From Calidithermus roseus (GTDB lineage: Bacteria > Deinococcota > Deinococci > Deinococcales > Thermaceae), in contig NZ_QWLA01000006.1 in the NCBI RefSeq assembly GCF_003574095.1, forward strand, positions 1 to 64,000: 64,000 nucleotides of DNA, written 5' to 3'. The translations under genes and the position numbers were made by a program. Numbering within the stretch: position 1 is the stretch's first letter; every line of letters begins with the position of its first letter. The notes below the pieces were generated by a model that saw nothing but the letters and a program-made list of their open reading frames with translations, was not told the origin of the DNA and did not search any database. Shown here in pieces: positions 33,268-41,617 of the stretch.

Positions 33268-35764
33268 GGGAATTGGCAGGGTGTTCTTCCGAGAAGGAGA
33301 GGTAGGCTTCCAGCTCCTTTCCAACCATCAAGCTCTGGTGGTACACCTCCTGGAGAAGTGGCGCGAGAGTGAGGGGGAAGGTCCCCTAGAGCTCTCCACC
33401 AGAACACGGGAAAGGGTGCTTGAAGCGGCCCGCTACCACGACGACGGCAAGCGGTTCACCCTCCGGATCAAAAGGGATGAGGAGAGCGGGGACCTCACTT
33501 ACAGCTTCCGGGGCCACCGGTTCCGGGTGGCCCCGGAAGTAACGGACCCCTATGCTCAGGCCCTCATCCGCGGGCATCATGACTACTCCACCCGGGAGGT
33601 GGTGAGTCTGGCCTCCGACTTTGCTGAGGAGGGACTCCACCGTCGGTTCCCGGAGGACCTCTTCCTCCTCATGATGGCCGATCAACTGGAAGCGGAGCTC
33701 GCGGTGCGGCTTTTCGAGGGTAAATCAGGTGAGGTCCGGCCCTTCGTGGAGTTTGACCTTCTTCCTGGCGGTGAGGGTGAGGAGAGCTTCCTCTTGGACC
33801 CCTGGCCTTTCCAGGAGGACCGGGTGGAGCTCGTCTTCCAGGTCTACTTCCATCCCTACCGGGAGGAAGAGCCCAAGGTCGTGGAGTGTTGGGGACACGA
33901 GCTGGTGGGGGCGTTAGGGAGGGGGGTGAAGCCCTGGGGTTTCCGCAGGGAGGAACGGCGGGTGCGTCTCCAACCGTGGCAAGACGGCAGGCTCATGGCG
34001 AGAAGTGCGGATCAGTTTTATGCTCAGTTCAAGCGCCAGGGTACGCCCATGAATCCTACGCCCCTCCAGGAGAAGGTTTTCAGAACTGCAGGGGACGACC
34101 TTGCGCACCTCCTCCTCGCGTCCACGGGGGCCGGCAAGACTGAGGCCGCGGCCTTCCCAGCTCTGGCGCGGGGGGAGCGGCTCGTGTTTGTTCTGCCCAC
34201 GCGGAGCCTCATTGACGACCTGGAGAACCGTTTTTCGACATACTTGCAGACCTTAGCCAGTAGGGAGGGGCGGCCTAAGGGTCTCGTGGTGGACACTGGC
34301 CACCGCCAGGTGCGCCGCCTTCTGTACCCGGATGGGAGGGGGGTGCAGGAAAGAGAGCGACACCTGTACCACGCGGACGTCATCCTCACCACCTTAGACA
34401 AGCTCCTCTACCGCTACTTTGGCTATGCCGAAGGAGCCAAGTCGTACACCTTCCCCCGGCGGATCCATGACCGGAAAACCCTCTTCGTTTTCGACGAAGT
34501 CCATCTCTACGAAGCCACTGCCTGGGTGAACTTCCGCCGCCTGATCGCTTCCTTATCGGAAGCAGGTGTGCGCTTCTTGGTCATGAGCGCCACCATGCCA
34601 GAGGCTTATCAGAAGGAGCTTGCCCCTTACCTCCTGGGTCACCTTGAGGCCCAGCAGGCGGAGCCTCCGAGCCGCCTCCTGTACTACCTACCCCAAGGTG
34701 AGTTGGGGGAACTGGCGCAAAAAAGCTTTCGGGAGGAAAGGCGAGTCTTGCTGGTGGTGGAAGAGGTACGGCAGGCCGCCGAGCTTTACCGGGCGCTCAG
34801 GGGGGAGGGGGTTTTTCTCTACCACGGTCGCCTCGCTGACCGAGTGCGGAAGGGGGGTTTCCGAGAAGTCAAGGATCGGGACGAGGCGAGGAAGCCCTAC
34901 CTCCTCATCACCACTCCGGCCATCGAGGTGGGGGTGGATCTGGACGCAGAGATTCTGCTCACCTCCCTCTGCCCTCCGGAGAACCTCCTCCAGCGCCTTG
35001 GGCGGGTGAACCGCCGGGGAAAGGGGCAGGGGGCGGCCTATGTGGTGGGCGAGGTTTACCCAGAGTATTTGGGTCGGCTTCCAGAGGGCTACCTGGAACT
35101 CCTGAGAGAACTCTCTGGGAAAGACTTGGCAGGAGGAGGGGAGTTGCGCCTGAAGGAGTCTATCCGCTACCCCCGCTATCTCGATTCCCGTGCAGAGACG
35201 CTCTTCGAGATGCTCCAGGAGTACGTCTACCGCCTGGACCTTACCCAGGAACCCCTTTACCGTAAAGGCTTCGTGGCCACCCGGGGTTGGACACCAAGCG
35301 TTCGCCTCCAGGCACAGGCAGGGGAGGACGAGGTGGAGGTCCCCGTGGACCGGCTTATCGGCCGGAAGGAGGAGCTCACCCCGGTCCGGGTAGTGGAGCG
35401 GGTCTGGGCCAACCGGGAAGAAGGAGGCCGGAGGTGGATGAAAGTCTATCCCCCTCGTTCCGGAGAGCTTTATGGACGGGAACTCGTGGTGAGCTATCCC
35501 TACGACTACGACCCCGCGCTCGGCTTCGTGGAACTGCCCAAGGTCTTTCAGCGAATCCGCCACCCCGACCCAGGACGAGTCCAGCTCCTCTACACGCCGG
35601 AGCGTGCCCCCGCCGAATCACAAGAAGGGGTCTTGGACTCCGACCAATTTTCAGGAGGGAAAGGGAGGGTTATCTGGTATTTGGGGGAGTCAGCCTGGGC
35701 AGGTCTGCCTGAGGAACTCCCCCAAGTGGAAGAGCCCGCAGAGGCCGAGGAAGAGGAGGCCTGA
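33260..35764 (+). CDS. cas3: Cas3 with fused HD nuclease and helicase
   Basis: This 834-residue protein starts at ATG 33260, overlapping csc1 by 8 nt. An HD phosphohydrolase-type nuclease fills the N-terminus, with all metal positions: His23, His60-Asp61 (YHDDGK), His86, His106-His107 and Asp141. The SF2 helicase follows: Walker A ASTGAGKTE (287-295), DEVH (412-415), SAT (443-445) and QRLGRVNRRG. The tail is acidic. Cas3 unwinds and shreds target DNA after Cascade binding. In standard type I-D the HD sits on Cas10d instead. It has no CTCGAG, unlike most genes here. Confidence 0.92.
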   Translation: MNEGIGRVFFREGEVGFQLLSNHQALVVHLLEKWRESEGEGPLELSTRTRERVLEAARYHDDGKRFTLRIKRDEESGDLTYSFRGHRFRVAPEVTDPYAQALIRGHHDYSTREVVSLASDFAEEGLHRRFPEDLFLLMMADQLEAELAVRLFEGKSGEVRPFVEFDLLPGGEGEESFLLDPWPFQEDRVELVFQVYFHPYREEEPKVVECWGHELVGALGRGVKPWGFRREERRVRLQPWQDGRLMARSADQFYAQFKRQGTPMNPTPLQEKVFRTAGDDLAHLLLASTGAGKTEAAAFPALARGERLVFVLPTRSLIDDLENRFSTYLQTLASREGRPKGLVVDTGHRQVRRLLYPDGRGVQERERHLYHADVILTTLDKLLYRYFGYAEGAKSYTFPRRIHDRKTLFVFDEVHLYEATAWVNFRRLIASLSEAGVRFLVMSATMPEAYQKELAPYLLGHLEAQQAEPPSRLLYYLPQGELGELAQKSFREERRVLLVVEEVRQAAELYRALRGEGVFLYHGRLADRVRKGGFREVKDRDEARKPYLLITTPAIEVGVDLDAEILLTSLCPPENLLQRLGRVNRRGKGQGAAYVVGEVYPEYLGRLPEGYLELLRELSGKDLAGGGELRLKESIRYPRYLDSRAETLFEMLQEYVYRLDLTQEPLYRKGFVATRGWTPSVRLQAQAGEDEVEVPVDRLIGRKEELTPVRVVERVWANREEGGRRWMKVYPPRSGELYGRELVVSYPYDYDPALGFVELPKVFQRIRHPDPGRVQLLYTPERAPAESQEGVLDSDQFSGGKGRVIWYLGESAWAGLPEELPQVEEPAEAEEEEA

Positions 35765-36552
35765 TGCCCCACGCCGTCGTCCTCGAGCTCATCGGTGACA
35801 AGCCCCCCCTCTACCCCGCCAAGTACGCCCACGGCCTCTTCTTCGTCCTGCTTTCCCGGGTGGACCCACAGCTTTCGACCAAGCTCCACGAGGCTCCGCG
35901 CAAGCCCTTCACCCTTGCTCCCCTGACCGGGAGGAACGGGGCCCTGCTCCTCCGGTTCACCACTTTGGACGACGGGCTTTTTGGCCCCTTTCTGCGGGTT
36001 TTGCTCGAGGTGGCCCCGGAAGGCCTTCCCCTGGGGGACACCCCCTACCGGCTTGCGCGAATCCTGGCCACCCCCGAAGGGCACTCTATGGCCGGGGCTT
36101 GCTCCTGGGAGGAACTGAAGAGCGCTCCCAGACAGCGAGAAGCCAGCTTCTTCTTCCAGAGTCCTACAATCTTCACCACTTCCAAGCCAGGTGGGCGTAC
36201 CCGCTATACTTCCCTTCCTGATCCCCGGCTCATCATGAGTTCCCTCCTGGACAAGTGGCAGGCCCACAGCCCCTACCCCTATAACCCCAGGGAAGAAGCT
36301 GCCTTGAGGGAGCTCTTCGAGCTGGATCTGGAACTCGCGGCTTTCAAGAACCTGCGCTTCCATCGCATCCAGGCCGGGAAAGGCTTCTTCCCAGGGTTCA
36401 CCGGGGAGGTGACCCTAAAGCTCCACAGCGATAGCCTCGAGGTCCAGGAGGCCTTTGGTCAGCTCACCACTCTGGCTTTCTACAGCGGCGTAGGAGCTAA
36501 GACCCCGTATGGCATGGGTGTTGCCAGGGTGCAACCCTTCCCCCAGGGCTAG
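35764..36552 (+). CDS. cas6: crRNA endoribonuclease Cas6
   Basis: This 262-residue protein shares its first base with the cas3 stop (TGATG). Two ferredoxin-like halves are suggested by the strand pattern, and the C-terminal glycine-rich loop GVGAKTPYGMG is the Cas6 signature. Cas6 cuts pre-crRNA in the repeat, leaving the 8-nt AUUGAAAC handle. The same CCUC-GUA-GAGG hairpin in both repeat types would let one Cas6 serve both arrays. Confidence 0.92.
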   Translation: MPHAVVLELIGDKPPLYPAKYAHGLFFVLLSRVDPQLSTKLHEAPRKPFTLAPLTGRNGALLLRFTTLDDGLFGPFLRVLLEVAPEGLPLGDTPYRLARILATPEGHSMAGACSWEELKSAPRQREASFFFQSPTIFTTSKPGGRTRYTSLPDPRLIMSSLLDKWQAHSPYPYNPREEAALRELFELDLELAAFKNLRFHRIQAGKGFFPGFTGEVTLKLHSDSLEVQEAFGQLTTLAFYSGVGAKTPYGMGVARVQPFPQG

Positions 36553-36815
36553 GCCGAACTCAGTTGCCCCAAGTCGGTCTTGCGCACGCGAAGGCCACTT
36601 ATGCACCCCCTTGATTCGATTTGTGACCCTACCCGTTCTGAAGGGGCTTACACCAGTGCATAGCTGCACACAACAGCCTATCGCATGCGAACTCGTGTAG
36701 ATCGAAACAAACTGCGCTCCTGGTTTGACCTGAAACCTCGGTCACCATGAATAATGAGCCGCGTGCGAAAATAGGGTTGACATACGGCTTGTAGGGCTCA
36801 ATGATGATCAGGGCT
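36553..36815 (+). promoter_or_regulatory. Leader and promoter of CRISPR array 2
   Basis: There is no gene in these 263 bases. Elements: CGCACGCG (36583-36590), hairpin GTGCA-TAGC-TGCAC, CGCATGCG (36682-36689), 70 nt, CGCGTGCG (36760-36767), 9 nt, -35 TTGACA (36777-36782), then 33 nt to the first repeat. The -35 to repeat distance equals that of array 1. A weaker second promoter may start at TTGACC (36725). Confidence 0.75.
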
Positions 36816-37424
36816 GTTGCAGGAACTGAAAGCCTCGTAGAGGATTGAAACCCTCATGGGCGCACCCCCCCCGCCAACTGGGCGATGTTGCAGGAACTGA
36901 AAGCCTCGTAGAGGATTGAAACAAACTGTCCAACTCCAACAAGGCATTTTTACGGGAGTTGCAGGAACTGAAAGCCTCGTAGAGGATTGAAACCTCTCGA
37001 TAACCTCACCGCCCTGCTAATGGACAGCGTTGCAGGAACTGAAAGCCTCGTAGAGGATTGAAACGGGGTGGGCTGGGCCTGGGGCTTGGAGTCGGGACGG
37101 GTTGCAGGAACTGAAAGCCTCGTAGAGGATTGAAACAGCACCCCCCGGCCCTGCCCCTCCTGCTCCGGCTCGGGTTGCAGGAACTGAAAGCCTCGTAGAG
37201 GATTGAAACGCAACGTGACCCCCGCCACGCGCACCGAGTGCCTGGTTGCAGGAACTGAAAGCCTCGTAGAGGATTGAAACATGACCTTGCGCGCCTCATA
37301 GAGCTTACTCCCTATGGTTGCAGGAACTGAAAGCCTCGTAGAGGATTGAAACTGCCCCCTCGACCCGGGCCCCCTCTAGGAGCGCCAGGTTGCAGGAACT
37401 GAAAGCCTCGTAGAGGATTGAAAC
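36816..37424 (+). CRISPR. CRISPR array 2 (9 repeats, 8 spacers)
   Basis: 36-bp repeats start at 36816, 36887, 36958, 37029, 37101, 37174, 37245, 37317 and 37389, all identical by eye. Spacers are 35-37 nt. The plus-strand repeat begins GTTGCAGGAACTGA and ends AAGCCTCGTAGAGG-ATTGAAAC, sharing the last 22 nt and first 6 nt with array 1 but not the middle. The leader is at the left. The last repeat runs directly into the next gene. Confidence 0.97.
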
Positions 37425-37426
37425 AT

Positions 37427-38599
37427 ATGATCCGACAGAAACTCCCCGAGGTTCAGGAATTCCTGCGCGAGGCCGGGATTGACGGCTGGCTGGTGTACGA
37501 CTTCCGGGGCACCAACCCCTTCGCCGCCAGGGTGTTTGACCACGGGGGCAACCTCCTCACCCGGCGCTGGTTCTTGTGGATACCGGCTCGAGGCGAGCCC
37601 CAGGTGCTGGTACACGACATCGAGTTCGGCTCCTTCCCGCGGGTGGGTTACGCGCTGCACAAATACAACAGCCGGCAGACCCTGCCCCAGGAACTGCGCA
37701 AGCTGCTCGCGGGAGCCCGGAGGGTGGCCATGGAGTACTCCCCCAACGGCAATATCCCCTATGTCTCCAGGGTGGACGGCGGGACCCTCGAGCTCATCCG
37801 CTCGCTGGGGGTGGAGGTGGTGAGCTCAGGCGACGTGCTGCAGCTTTTCCTGACCTGGACCCCTGAGCAACTGGCCAACCACCGCAAGGCCGCCGAGGTG
37901 CTCACCCGGTGCAAGGACGCGGCCCTGGCCTTGATAAGCCAGCACATTGCCCGCCGGGAGCCCCTCGACGAATACCGGCTACAGCAGTACATGCAGCGCT
38001 TCATCGAAGAACAGGGCATGGACCCCGATCACCCGCCCATCGTGGGCTTCGGGCCGGGCGCAGGAGACCCCCACTACGTGCCCTCGGCCACCCGCTCCAA
38101 GCTCCTCGAGCCCGGCGACGCCATCCTGATGGACCTGTGGTGCAAGGTGCCGGGGGATAACCCCTTTGCCGACATCACCTGGATGGCCTTCTACGGTTCG
38201 CCAAGCCCAGACTTCCTGCGGGCTTTCAAGGCGGTGTTGGCCGCGCGCGATGCCGGGGTGGAGTTGCTGCAGAGCCGCCTGGGGGCCGGACAGATGGTGC
38301 GGGGCAACGAGGTGGACCAGGTGGTGCGCCAGGTGCTCATCGACGCGGGCTTCGAGGCCAACCTCAAGCACCGCACTGGGCACAGCCTGGGCATCCAGGC
38401 CGTCCACGGAGAGGCCGCCCACTTCGACGACTTCGAGACCCTCGATGAGCGGGTGGTGCTGCCCGGATTGGGCTTCACCATCGAACCGGGGGTCTACTTC
38501 GCCGATTACGGCGTGCGCAGCGAGATCAACGTCTACAGCACCACCGGGGGCATCGAGATTACCACCGCCAGGCAGACTCAACTGGACGTGCTGGGTTGA
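37427..38599 (+). CDS. M24-family Xaa-Pro peptidase
   Basis: This 390-residue protein has a creatinase N-terminal domain (residues 1-140) and a pita-bread catalytic domain. Metal ligands are visible: LMDLW and ADITW (Asp pair), HRTGHSLG (His), FTIEPGVYF (Glu) and RSEINVY (Glu). Such enzymes remove N-terminal residues before proline. ATG 37427 lies 2 nt past the last CRISPR repeat, and the only ribosome-binding site (AGAGG, 37412-37416) is part of the repeat. It has no visible promoter of its own. Confidence 0.9.
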   Translation: MIRQKLPEVQEFLREAGIDGWLVYDFRGTNPFAARVFDHGGNLLTRRWFLWIPARGEPQVLVHDIEFGSFPRVGYALHKYNSRQTLPQELRKLLAGARRVAMEYSPNGNIPYVSRVDGGTLELIRSLGVEVVSSGDVLQLFLTWTPEQLANHRKAAEVLTRCKDAALALISQHIARREPLDEYRLQQYMQRFIEEQGMDPDHPPIVGFGPGAGDPHYVPSATRSKLLEPGDAILMDLWCKVPGDNPFADITWMAFYGSPSPDFLRAFKAVLAARDAGVELLQSRLGAGQMVRGNEVDQVVRQVLIDAGFEANLKHRTGHSLGIQAVHGEAAHFDDFETLDERVVLPGLGFTIEPGVYFADYGVRSEINVYSTTGGIEITTARQTQLDVLG

Positions 38600-38736
38600 G
38601 GCCCCAAAGCCCACGTGTGGATGCCTGCTTATTGGAGGGTAGCGAGATTACTGTTTGCCACCCGACAAATGCCGAGCTAAGTATCTCAGGGGAGGATAAA
38701 TTGAGGTTACTTGACCAGGCTTGCGGCCTGCTCAGG

Positions 38737-39207
38737 CTAGGCTTCCGCCATGGCCCTGCCCAGGCGCACGGTGAGCACCGGAACGGGGGCTTGCTCCAAC
38801 AGCCCCTGGGCGAGCGAGCCCAGGCTGGGGTGATCCAGGCTGCCGCGAGCGCGGCGGCCCACCACGATCAGATCGCCGGGGCGTACCTCGGCCAGGATGG
38901 CTTGCAGGGCTTTGCCCTCCAACAGGATGCCATTGGCTTCTACCCCCATCTGACGGGCTAGGGCAAGGTCGTTCTCGAGGGTGCGCTGGCCGATAGTGTC
39001 CATAGCTCGGGTGACTTCTTCCTCCAGGTGGGCTGGGCGGGCGGAAGGATAGGACGTGAGACTGAGGTAATGCTGCAGGGTGCTGTCCTTGACGAACAAG
39101 AAGCAGGTTCTGACCCGGAGGTGCCGTGCGATTTCCAGGCCCCTCCTCGCGACTTCCTGGCTGTTTTTTCCGATGTAGACGGGGATGAGGATGCGTTTGT
39201 AGTCCAT
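38737..39207 (-). CDS. Universal stress protein UspA family
   Basis: This 156-residue protein starts at ATG 39207 with AAGGAGGTGG upstream (the open frame extends further, without homology). It has the UspA fold start YKRILIPVYIGKNSQEVARRG and the ATP-type motif IVVGRRARGSL-DHPSLGSLAQGLLEQAPVPVL cut by a hyphen here. A 40-residue helical insert lies in the middle. It is divergent from a response regulator, with an operator array between them. Confidence 0.88.
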   Translation of the reverse strand: MDYKRILIPVYIGKNSQEVARRGLEIARHLRVRTCFLFVKDSTLQHYLSLTSYPSARPAHLEEEVTRAMDTIGQRTLENDLALARQMGVEANGILLEGKALQAILAEVRPGDLIVVGRRARGSLDHPSLGSLAQGLLEQAPVPVLTVRLGRAMAEA

Positions 39208-39233
39208 TGGCAGGCCACCTCCTTCCCGCAGGC

Positions 39234-39327
39234 AGTCTAGACGGCTTTCCTGAATGGGCTCTGTCCTGAGGCTAAAAGGCGGCTGAGTCCAGGCTGAGGA
39301 TGGGCTGAGTGAGGCTGCGTGTATCAT
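39234..39327. promoter_or_regulatory. 11-bp-phased operator array between uspA and response regulator
   Basis: On the plus strand CTGA-type cores start at 39250 (CTGA), 39261 (CTGT), 39272 (CTAA), 39283, 39294, 39305 (CTGA) and 39315 (CTGC). All steps are 11 bp except the last, which is 10. The best copies read GGCTGAG. The array fills the space between the uspA -10 (TAGACT, 39239-39234) and the regulator -10 (TATCAT, 39322-39327). Direct repeats at 11 bp are typical for OmpR/PhoB-type regulators. Confidence 0.75.
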
Positions 39328-39340
39328 CGAAAGTGGGGAG

Positions 39341-40033
39341 GTGATCGTCCTGAAACGCATTCTCATCATCGACGACGATGAGGGCATCACCCATTTCCTC
39401 AAGGTCGGGCTCTCCTACGAGGGCTACGCTGTGGACACTGCGACTACTGGGGAGGAGGGCCTGAGGATGGCGCGAGAGCGGATGCCCGATCTGGTAGTGC
39501 TGGACTGGATGCTGCCCGAACTCTCGGGCCTCGAGGTCCTGCGGCGGCTGAAGTCGGCCAACGAAAAGCTCCCGGTGATCATGCTCACCGGAAAGGATGC
39601 CCCCGACGACCAGGTCACGAGCCTCGAGGCCGGAGCCGACGATTACGTGCTCAAGCCGGTGCGCTTCGAGATCCTGCTGGCGCGCATCCGCGCGCGGATG
39701 CGCGGCTACGAGGGGCAGCCCGAAGTGATCTCCTATGCCGATTTGAGAATGGAACCCCTGGCCCACACCGCTTTCCGCGGATCCAGGGAGATCCAGCTCA
39801 CAGGGCTGGAGTACCGCTTGCTGCAACTCTTGGCGGAGAACCCCGAGCGGGTGTTCTCCAAAAGCAGCATCCTCGACCGCATCTGGGGGGAGGACTTCTT
39901 TGGCGATCCCAACGTGGTCGAGGTGTACATCAAGCAACTCCGGCAGAAGCTCGAGGCTGGTGGTGAGCCGCGCCTGATACAGACCATTCGGGGAGTCGGG
40001 TATGTCTTGCGCGCTCCGCCTGCCGAGGGGTAG
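39341..40033 (+). CDS. OmpR/PhoB-type response regulator
   Basis: This 230-residue protein has a receiver domain with acidic pocket IIDDDEG, phospho-acceptor Asp in LVVLDWMLPE (around residue 54), Thr in IMLTGKD and Lys in YVLKPVR. The winged-helix domain follows with FSKSSILDRIWGEDFFGDPNVV cut short, and QTIRGVGYVL at the end. The start is unclear: GTG 39341 has GGGGAG immediately before it, while CTG 39350 would give the usual (M)KRILIIDDDEG. It probably controls its own operon and uspA through the 11-bp array. Confidence 0.92.
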   Translation: MIVLKRILIIDDDEGITHFLKVGLSYEGYAVDTATTGEEGLRMARERMPDLVVLDWMLPELSGLEVLRRLKSANEKLPVIMLTGKDAPDDQVTSLEAGADDYVLKPVRFEILLARIRARMRGYEGQPEVISYADLRMEPLAHTAFRGSREIQLTGLEYRLLQLLAENPERVFSKSSILDRIWGEDFFGDPNVVEVYIKQLRQKLEAGGEPRLIQTIRGVGYVLRAPPAEG

Positions 40034-40055
40034 GGCGGTGCGGGGAGGTTGAGCC

Positions 40056-41501
40056 GTGTCCATCCGCCTGCGCCTGGCCCTGTGGTATGGCGGCACCACT
40101 GCCCTCATCGTGGCGCTGGTGGCGCTGTTGGGCTGGGTAGCCTACGTGCGCGGGCAGTACCGCCTGCTCGACCAGGTCCTGCTGCTTTCGGCCAACCACG
40201 TGGCTGCGGGCTGGCGCGTGGCGGGCAACTCCTACGTGCTCGAGGCTGACCTCTCCGAACTCGAGGTCGCCTTCCGGCTCTACGGCCCCGACGGCCAGCT
40301 CAAGCGAACCTCACGCCAGGTGCCCCCCCTGCCGCTCACCGATCCCATCCGCGCGCTGGCCCAACCCCCAGCTCCACGGCACCTGTGGGACGTGCTGCCT
40401 TGGTGGGAAGAACCCAGCGTGACACCCGCGGGTGCGGCCTTCGGTCTGATCGAGGGGGAGGATATGCGCTGGCGCACGCTGGTGCAGAGCCTGGAGCGTG
40501 AGGGGGAGGTGCTGGGCTACCTCGAGGCGCTGACCCCCCTGGGCAGCCTGGACCGCTCGGTGCGCTGGCTGGGCCTGCTGCTGGTGGCCCTGATCGTGTT
40601 ATCGGTGTTGGGGGTACTGGGGCTGAGCCTGGCTCTGGCTGCCATCGGGCTGCGGCCCATCGACCAACTTAACCGCGCCGCCCAGCAGATTGCCCGCTCG
40701 CGCGACCTCTCGCGCCGGGTCGAAAGCCGCGCTGGAGGCGACGAGCTGTCCCGCCTGGCCGAGACCTTCAACCAGATGCTCTGTAGCCTCCAGGAGGCCG
40801 ACAGTGCCCAAAAGCGCTTCGTGGCCGATGCCTCGCACGAGCTGCGGGCCCCGCTGGCGGCCATTCAGGGCAACCTCGAGCTCCTGCGGCGCTACCCCCA
40901 CATGCCCGCTGCTGAGCGGGAGAAAACCCTGCAGATGGCTGAGCACGAGGCGGTGCGGCTGTCGCGGCTGGTCAACGACCTGCTGACCCTGGCCCGCAGT
41001 GACGCGGGTCTGCCCTTGCGGGAGGCGCTCGTGGACTTCAAGGCCGTGGCGCAGGAGGCCCTGACCGAAGCCTGCTACCTGCTCAAAGGCCAGCGGCTCG
41101 AGGCCCAGGCCCTGGAGGAGGCGTGGGTGCTGGGCGAGAGGGACCACCTCAAGCAACTGGTGCTGATCCTGCTGGACAACGCCATTCAGTACACCCCCGA
41201 AGGGGGAGTGGTGCGGCTGGCCCTGCAAGCGCAGCAGGACCGGGCCCGCCTCACGGTGAGCGATACCGGCATCGGCATTCCCGCCAAAGACCTGCCTTAC
41301 ATCTTCGAGCGCTTTTACCGTGCCGACCCGGCCCGCAGCCGCAACAAAGGGGGAAGCGGCCTAGGGCTATCGATTGCCCGCTGGATCGTCGAGCGGCACA
41401 GGGGCGAGGTCGAGGTGGACAGCCTGGTGGGCAAAGGAACTACCGTCGTGGTGCGTCTGCCGCTTCAACCCCGACCCCAGCCCGCTCGGCCACCCACTTG
41501 A
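40056..41501 (+). CDS. Sensor histidine kinase
   Basis: This 481-residue protein starts at GTG 40056 and has a membrane helix at residues 10-30, an extracytoplasmic domain (about 30-165), a second helix (about 168-195), a HAMP linker, a HisKA box with DASHELRAPLAAIQGN (phospho-His), and a HATPase with DNAIQYTPEGG, DTGIGIP and GGSGLGLSIA. It pairs with the response regulator 22 nt upstream. The signal is unknown; the operators suggest stress or osmotic sensing. Confidence 0.93.
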   Translation: MSIRLRLALWYGGTTALIVALVALLGWVAYVRGQYRLLDQVLLLSANHVAAGWRVAGNSYVLEADLSELEVAFRLYGPDGQLKRTSRQVPPLPLTDPIRALAQPPAPRHLWDVLPWWEEPSVTPAGAAFGLIEGEDMRWRTLVQSLEREGEVLGYLEALTPLGSLDRSVRWLGLLLVALIVLSVLGVLGLSLALAAIGLRPIDQLNRAAQQIARSRDLSRRVESRAGGDELSRLAETFNQMLCSLQEADSAQKRFVADASHELRAPLAAIQGNLELLRRYPHMPAAEREKTLQMAEHEAVRLSRLVNDLLTLARSDAGLPLREALVDFKAVAQEALTEACYLLKGQRLEAQALEEAWVLGERDHLKQLVLILLDNAIQYTPEGGVVRLALQAQQDRARLTVSDTGIGIPAKDLPYIFERFYRADPARSRNKGGSGLGLSIARWIVERHRGEVEVDSLVGKGTTVVVRLPLQPRPQPARPPT

Positions 41502-41510
41502 GCCGGGGGC

Positions 41511-41519
41511 TGGTATACT
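41511..41519 (+). promoter_or_regulatory. Extended -10 promoter of nhaA
   Basis: TGG-TATACT is an extended -10 (TGnTATACT) 10 nt after the histidine kinase stop. No good -35 is visible, which suits an extended -10. Confidence 0.6.
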
Positions 41520-41524
41520 CCAGG

Positions 41525-41575
41525 CAAATTTCGCTGCTCGTCAGCAGGAGTGCGGCCTCCGGCAGCCGTAAGGGT
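41525..41575 (+). ncRNA. Structured nhaA leader RNA, nhaA-I-like riboswitch candidate
   Basis: The leader contains a hairpin CTGCT-CGTC-AGCAG, a conserved-looking GCGGCCTCCGGCAGCCGTAA block, and then a terminator. The layout aptamer-terminator-nhaA fits the nhaA-type ion riboswitches that sense Li+/Na+. I recall parts of the consensus (GCTCGTCAG, GGCC...GCCGTAAGGGTGGAGAC) but cannot align it formally. Confidence 0.5.
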
Positions 41576-41602
41576 GGAGACTGTCAAATGGTCTCCGTTT
41601 TT
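41576..41602 (+). terminator. Intrinsic terminator in the nhaA leader
   Basis: GGAGAC-N9-GTCTCC is followed by GTTTTT, 16 nt before the nhaA start. Its 5' arm overlaps the end of the structured region, as expected for an on/off switch. Confidence 0.7.
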
Positions 41603-41617
41603 GGTATGGGAGGGACT

